A stretch of DNA of 7,368 bases from an uncultured Granulicatella sp. Its GTDB lineage: Bacteria > Bacillota > Bacilli > Lactobacillales > Aerococcaceae. The notes under the pieces were generated by a model that did not search any database, was not told the origin of the DNA, and saw only the letters and a program-made list of their open reading frames with translations. Every line of letters starts with the position of its first letter. The stretch's first letter is position 1. Shown here one piece after another: positions 5,842 through 7,368 of this stretch. Location of the stretch: NCBI GenBank assembly GCA_937891475.1, contig CALATC010000203.1, forward strand, positions 1 to 7,368, read 5' to 3'. Position numbers and translations under genes: made by a program.

Positions 5842-6534
5842 TTAATGTACCATTTTGATGACGCAACATGTTTGATGACGTTGTGTCTTTTTTGGACATA
5901 CTCCTATGTCATGATGTAAGTTTTCGCAGACATGTTCAATAATATCTGCATTAATATTTTGATGTAAGATGACACCGTATTGTTGATTTAAATTGTCAAA
6001 AATAACAAGCGATGGATTCATTTCTACCATCATTTCTTGAGCAATTTGTTGATCTTTTTCATACTCTTGATGAACGAGTTTACTCGCTTTATCTTCGTAA
6101 AACATCTTTTCATCCAGTCCAATAATTTGAATAATTTCCTGTAACAATTCAGGAGTATATTCCTTATGAAGAAGATGTAGTTGTGTTTGCAATTCCATTA
6201 AAAAGGCTCTACCTAATTTTTTTCCCTGTAGTAGAGCTGCCTTATAGGATAGCGAAGCGTCATAGATTTTTGTATAGATTTCGTTTCGTAAGTCAATATT
6301 TTTAACATTTAATTGATTATTCTTCATATACTGAGTAACCGATTTGAAATTATGAAAAGGAAGGAAATGGACATGTACTTTATGAGGAGTCCGTTTAATA
6401 AATTTCATAACTTCTTGTTCGCATTTATAACATTGTTTCCCAAGTGGATTAATGAAAAGATAACAATCAAAAATTCTCTCAGTTGAAGAAGTGGGATGAA
6501 TACGACTCAGTTCACTATTCTCATTAGTCTTCAC
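5842..6534 (-). CDS. spxH: YjbH/SpxH-like ClpXP adaptor, DsbA/thioredoxin-fold protein
   Basis: A 230-residue cytoplasmic protein of the DsbA-like YjbH family. In Bacillus and Staphylococcus the homologue presents the redox regulator Spx to ClpXP for degradation; that role here is inferred from family and synteny. The thioredoxin-like start is visible as DCYLFINPLGKQCYKCEQEV, with C35-Y36-K37-C38 after the NPL turn. An all-alpha insert spans about 75-165 and a beta-strand region SLVIFD/YGVIL about 175-190. The N-terminus lacks the His-rich stretch of B. subtilis YjbH, but the C-terminus (207-230) is rich in Cys and His, including C213, C223, C224, H220 and H230. The start is GTG at 6532-6534; a stop lies three codons upstream and the next Met is residue 42. 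AAAGGAGAT at 6545-6553 (complement) gives a rather long 12-nt spacing. The neighbour CYTH gene is the usual yjbK partner. Confidence 0.83.
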   Translation of the reverse strand: MKTNENSELSRIHPTSSTERIFDCYLFINPLGKQCYKCEQEVMKFIKRTPHKVHVHFLPFHNFKSVTQYMKNNQLNVKNIDLRNEIYTKIYDASLSYKAALLQGKKLGRAFLMELQTQLHLLHKEYTPELLQEIIQIIGLDEKMFYEDKASKLVHQEYEKDQQIAQEMMVEMNPSLVIFDNLNQQYGVILHQNINADIIEHVCENLHHDIGVCPKKTQRHQTCCVIKMVH

Positions 6535-6570
6535 CTCGAACTAAATCTCCTTTCTTTATACTGTAATCTT

Positions 6571-6600
6571 ATTGTAACAGAATTTTGAAAAAAATATGAA
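6571..6600 (-). promoter_or_regulatory. Possible promoter for the spxH-like gene
   Basis: On the minus strand a TACAAT -10 box (complement of 6571-6576) lies about 37 bases before the GTG start. A weak -35-like TTCATA (complement of 6595-6600) is 18 bases further upstream, separated by a T-rich spacer. The position fits a short leader ending in the AAAGGAGAT site. The -35 is poor, so this is a moderate call; spxH could also be read from the CYTH promoter, since no clear terminator hairpin lies between the two genes. Confidence 0.4.
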
Positions 6601-6618
6601 TAAAAAGCCTTGAATTTT

Positions 6619-7206
6619 CTAATTTTTTTCACTCGCACGTAAAGCACGTCTAATTTTACTGATAGGTTTAAGTGGTTCAATTCCATGACGATTCAAGATT
6701 TCTAAAAAGATTTCTCTTCCTTTTTCTAAATCTTCGACTTCCATTTCAATTTCATAGTCGGTCTGACCTGAGTAATGACTTTTATCTAGAACAAGTAAAC
6801 AGCCAGGGCTTAATTTCCCTTCTAATCGATGAGTTGTTAGAGTAGCTGTAGGTGAGATATTCGATAAATGAATTCCTTGTTCTTCCAGTGCTAACTTAAT
6901 GCTAGTAGGAAGCAAGAAAATATCTTCTTCAATCCACCATTGTAATTGTTCTGCTGGTAATTCTTCTGTAATTTCAATGACTTCGCAGTCTGATTGAGGG
7001 ATTTTTAATGTAATTTCTCCAGTTGATTGTCCTTCAATAAGACGAATTCGAAGTGCAGAATGATTGTTTTCTAATTGTTGATGACAATCATAATATTGAT
7101 TCGTTTGTGTAATCTCTTTCGTGAAAATAGATTTAAATTCTTCTTTTAAAGCGTCATATTGTTCTCTTGTTAGAAGATTTTTATATTCTTTTTCTAAATG
7201 TGCCAT
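6619..7206 (-). CDS. CYTH-domain triphosphate tunnel protein (YjbK-like)
   Basis: A 195-residue cytosolic protein of the CYTH/triphosphate tunnel metalloenzyme family, which binds or hydrolyses triphosphate substrates with divalent metal inside an eight-strand barrel. The defining ExExK motif is visible as LEKEYK at residues 4-9 after MAH. Later strands show ALRIRLIEG (R-x-R), GEITLKIP, CLLVLDKSHY and DYEIEMEVED, followed by the typical C-terminal helix and PISKIRRAL. Start choice: ATG at 7204-7206, with GAGG at 7214-7217 (complement) seven bases upstream. A GTG at 7225-7227 would extend the frame by seven codons but places the ribosome site inside the coding region, so it is rejected. It is the YjbK orthologue by order next to spxH. 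Its true substrate (inorganic triphosphate or a nucleotide) is not shown by sequence. Confidence 0.87.
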   Translation of the reverse strand: MAHLEKEYKNLLTREQYDALKEEFKSIFTKEITQTNQYYDCHQQLENNHSALRIRLIEGQSTGEITLKIPQSDCEVIEITEELPAEQLQWWIEEDIFLLPTSIKLALEEQGIHLSNISPTATLTTHRLEGKLSPGCLLVLDKSHYSGQTDYEIEMEVEDLEKGREIFLEILNRHGIEPLKPISKIRRALRASEKN

Positions 7207-7239
7207 GTTTCTACCTCTTTCTATCACAAAGCTTTTTTT

Positions 7240-7268
7240 ACTTTATCTTAATTTAAAGTGAATTACAA
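7240..7268 (-). promoter_or_regulatory. Possible promoter for the CYTH gene
   Basis: On the minus strand TTGTAA (complement of 7263-7268), a 17-bp spacer and TAAAGT (complement of 7240-7245) form a weak sigma-A-like promoter about 34 bases before the ATG at 7206. The region is very A/T-rich, so chance matches are likely and other boxes nearby are possible. Confidence 0.35.
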
Positions 7269-7307
7269 ATAATAACCATTGAAGAGTTTAAGATTATCAA
7301 AATTCTT

Positions 7308-7335
7308 TTAGACTCAGTAAAAAATATGCTATGAT
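7308..7335 (+). promoter_or_regulatory. Promoter for the divergent + strand gene at the window edge
   Basis: TTAGAC (7308-7313), a 16-bp spacer and TATGAT (7330-7335), with TGC immediately before the -10 making an extended -10 box. Transcription would start near 7342 and give a short leader before the ATG at 7366. It is the strongest promoter in this intergenic region and points away from the CYTH gene. Confidence 0.65.
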
Positions 7336-7365
7336 AGTAAGGATGAGAAAAAAGTAGGTGAGTAA

Positions 7366-7368
7366 ATG
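7366..7368 (+). CDS. Start codon of a + strand gene beyond the window (possibly relQ/yjbM)
   Basis: Only the ATG is visible, preceded by AGGTG at 7356-7360 and a good promoter at 7308-7335. No protein sequence is available. In many Firmicutes the gene next to and divergent from the YjbK-type CYTH gene is the small (p)ppGpp synthetase RelQ (YjbM), followed by NAD kinase and an RluD-type pseudouridine synthase. That identity is purely synteny-based inference. Confidence 0.5.

Noticed and set aside
7207..7227. GTG at 7227 as the start of the CYTH protein
   Set aside because: It would put the well-spaced GAGG ribosome site inside the gene; the ATG at 7206 starts the conserved MAHLEKEYK.

Overview
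The window looks like chromosomal DNA from a low-GC Firmicute, most likely a member of the Lactobacillales. The base composition is strongly A/T-rich, Shine-Dalgarno sites are strong AGGAG/GAGG types, promoters carry TATAAT/TATGAT boxes, and the gene set (PepF, CorA, RNase HIII, a YjbH/SpxH-like protein, a YjbK-like CYTH protein) is typical of that group. I cannot fix the genus from sequence alone.

Layout: (1) 1-1802, + strand: nearly complete oligoendopeptidase F, missing only its first few codons. (2) 1815-1906: a branched inverted-repeat element (copy 1) ending in a T-tract, so it also serves as a terminator. (3) 1975-2877, +: CorA-type magnesium channel with its own promoter. (4) 2891-3027: copy 2 of the element, enlarged by two extra hairpins. 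(5) 3130-4674, +: accessory ATP-binding, winged-helix protein (Schlafen/AlbA_2 plus GHKL-like, COG2865 type) with a 12-bp tandem repeat in its linker. (6) 4706-4783: copy 3 in reverse orientation, then a bidirectional terminator at 4824-4867. (7) 4877-5791, -: RNase HIII. (8) 5842-6534, -: YjbH/SpxH-like DsbA-fold protein. (9) 6619-7206, -: CYTH triphosphate-tunnel protein. (10) 7308-7368, +: promoter, SD and start codon of a divergent gene, by synteny perhaps the small alarmone synthetase relQ.

The gene order resembles the Bacillus subtilis yjbG(pepF)-yjbH-yjbK-yjbM(relQ) neighbourhood, but corA, the accessory ATP-binding gene and rnhC lie between pepF and the yjbH homologue, and the right half faces the left half. 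The theme is stress and envelope housekeeping: peptide turnover, Mg2+ uptake, R-loop removal, Spx proteolysis and polyphosphate/alarmone metabolism.

The most unusual content is non-coding. Three copies of one structured element occupy the intergenic gaps. Aligned with each other they show compensatory base changes in three separate helices, while a TARGAC bulge, a GCA/TCA internal loop (intact in two copies) and a C(TTAY)G hairpin loop stay nearly constant. That pattern suggests selection on an RNA (or single-stranded DNA) fold rather than simple palindromic terminators. I cannot match it to a named family from memory.
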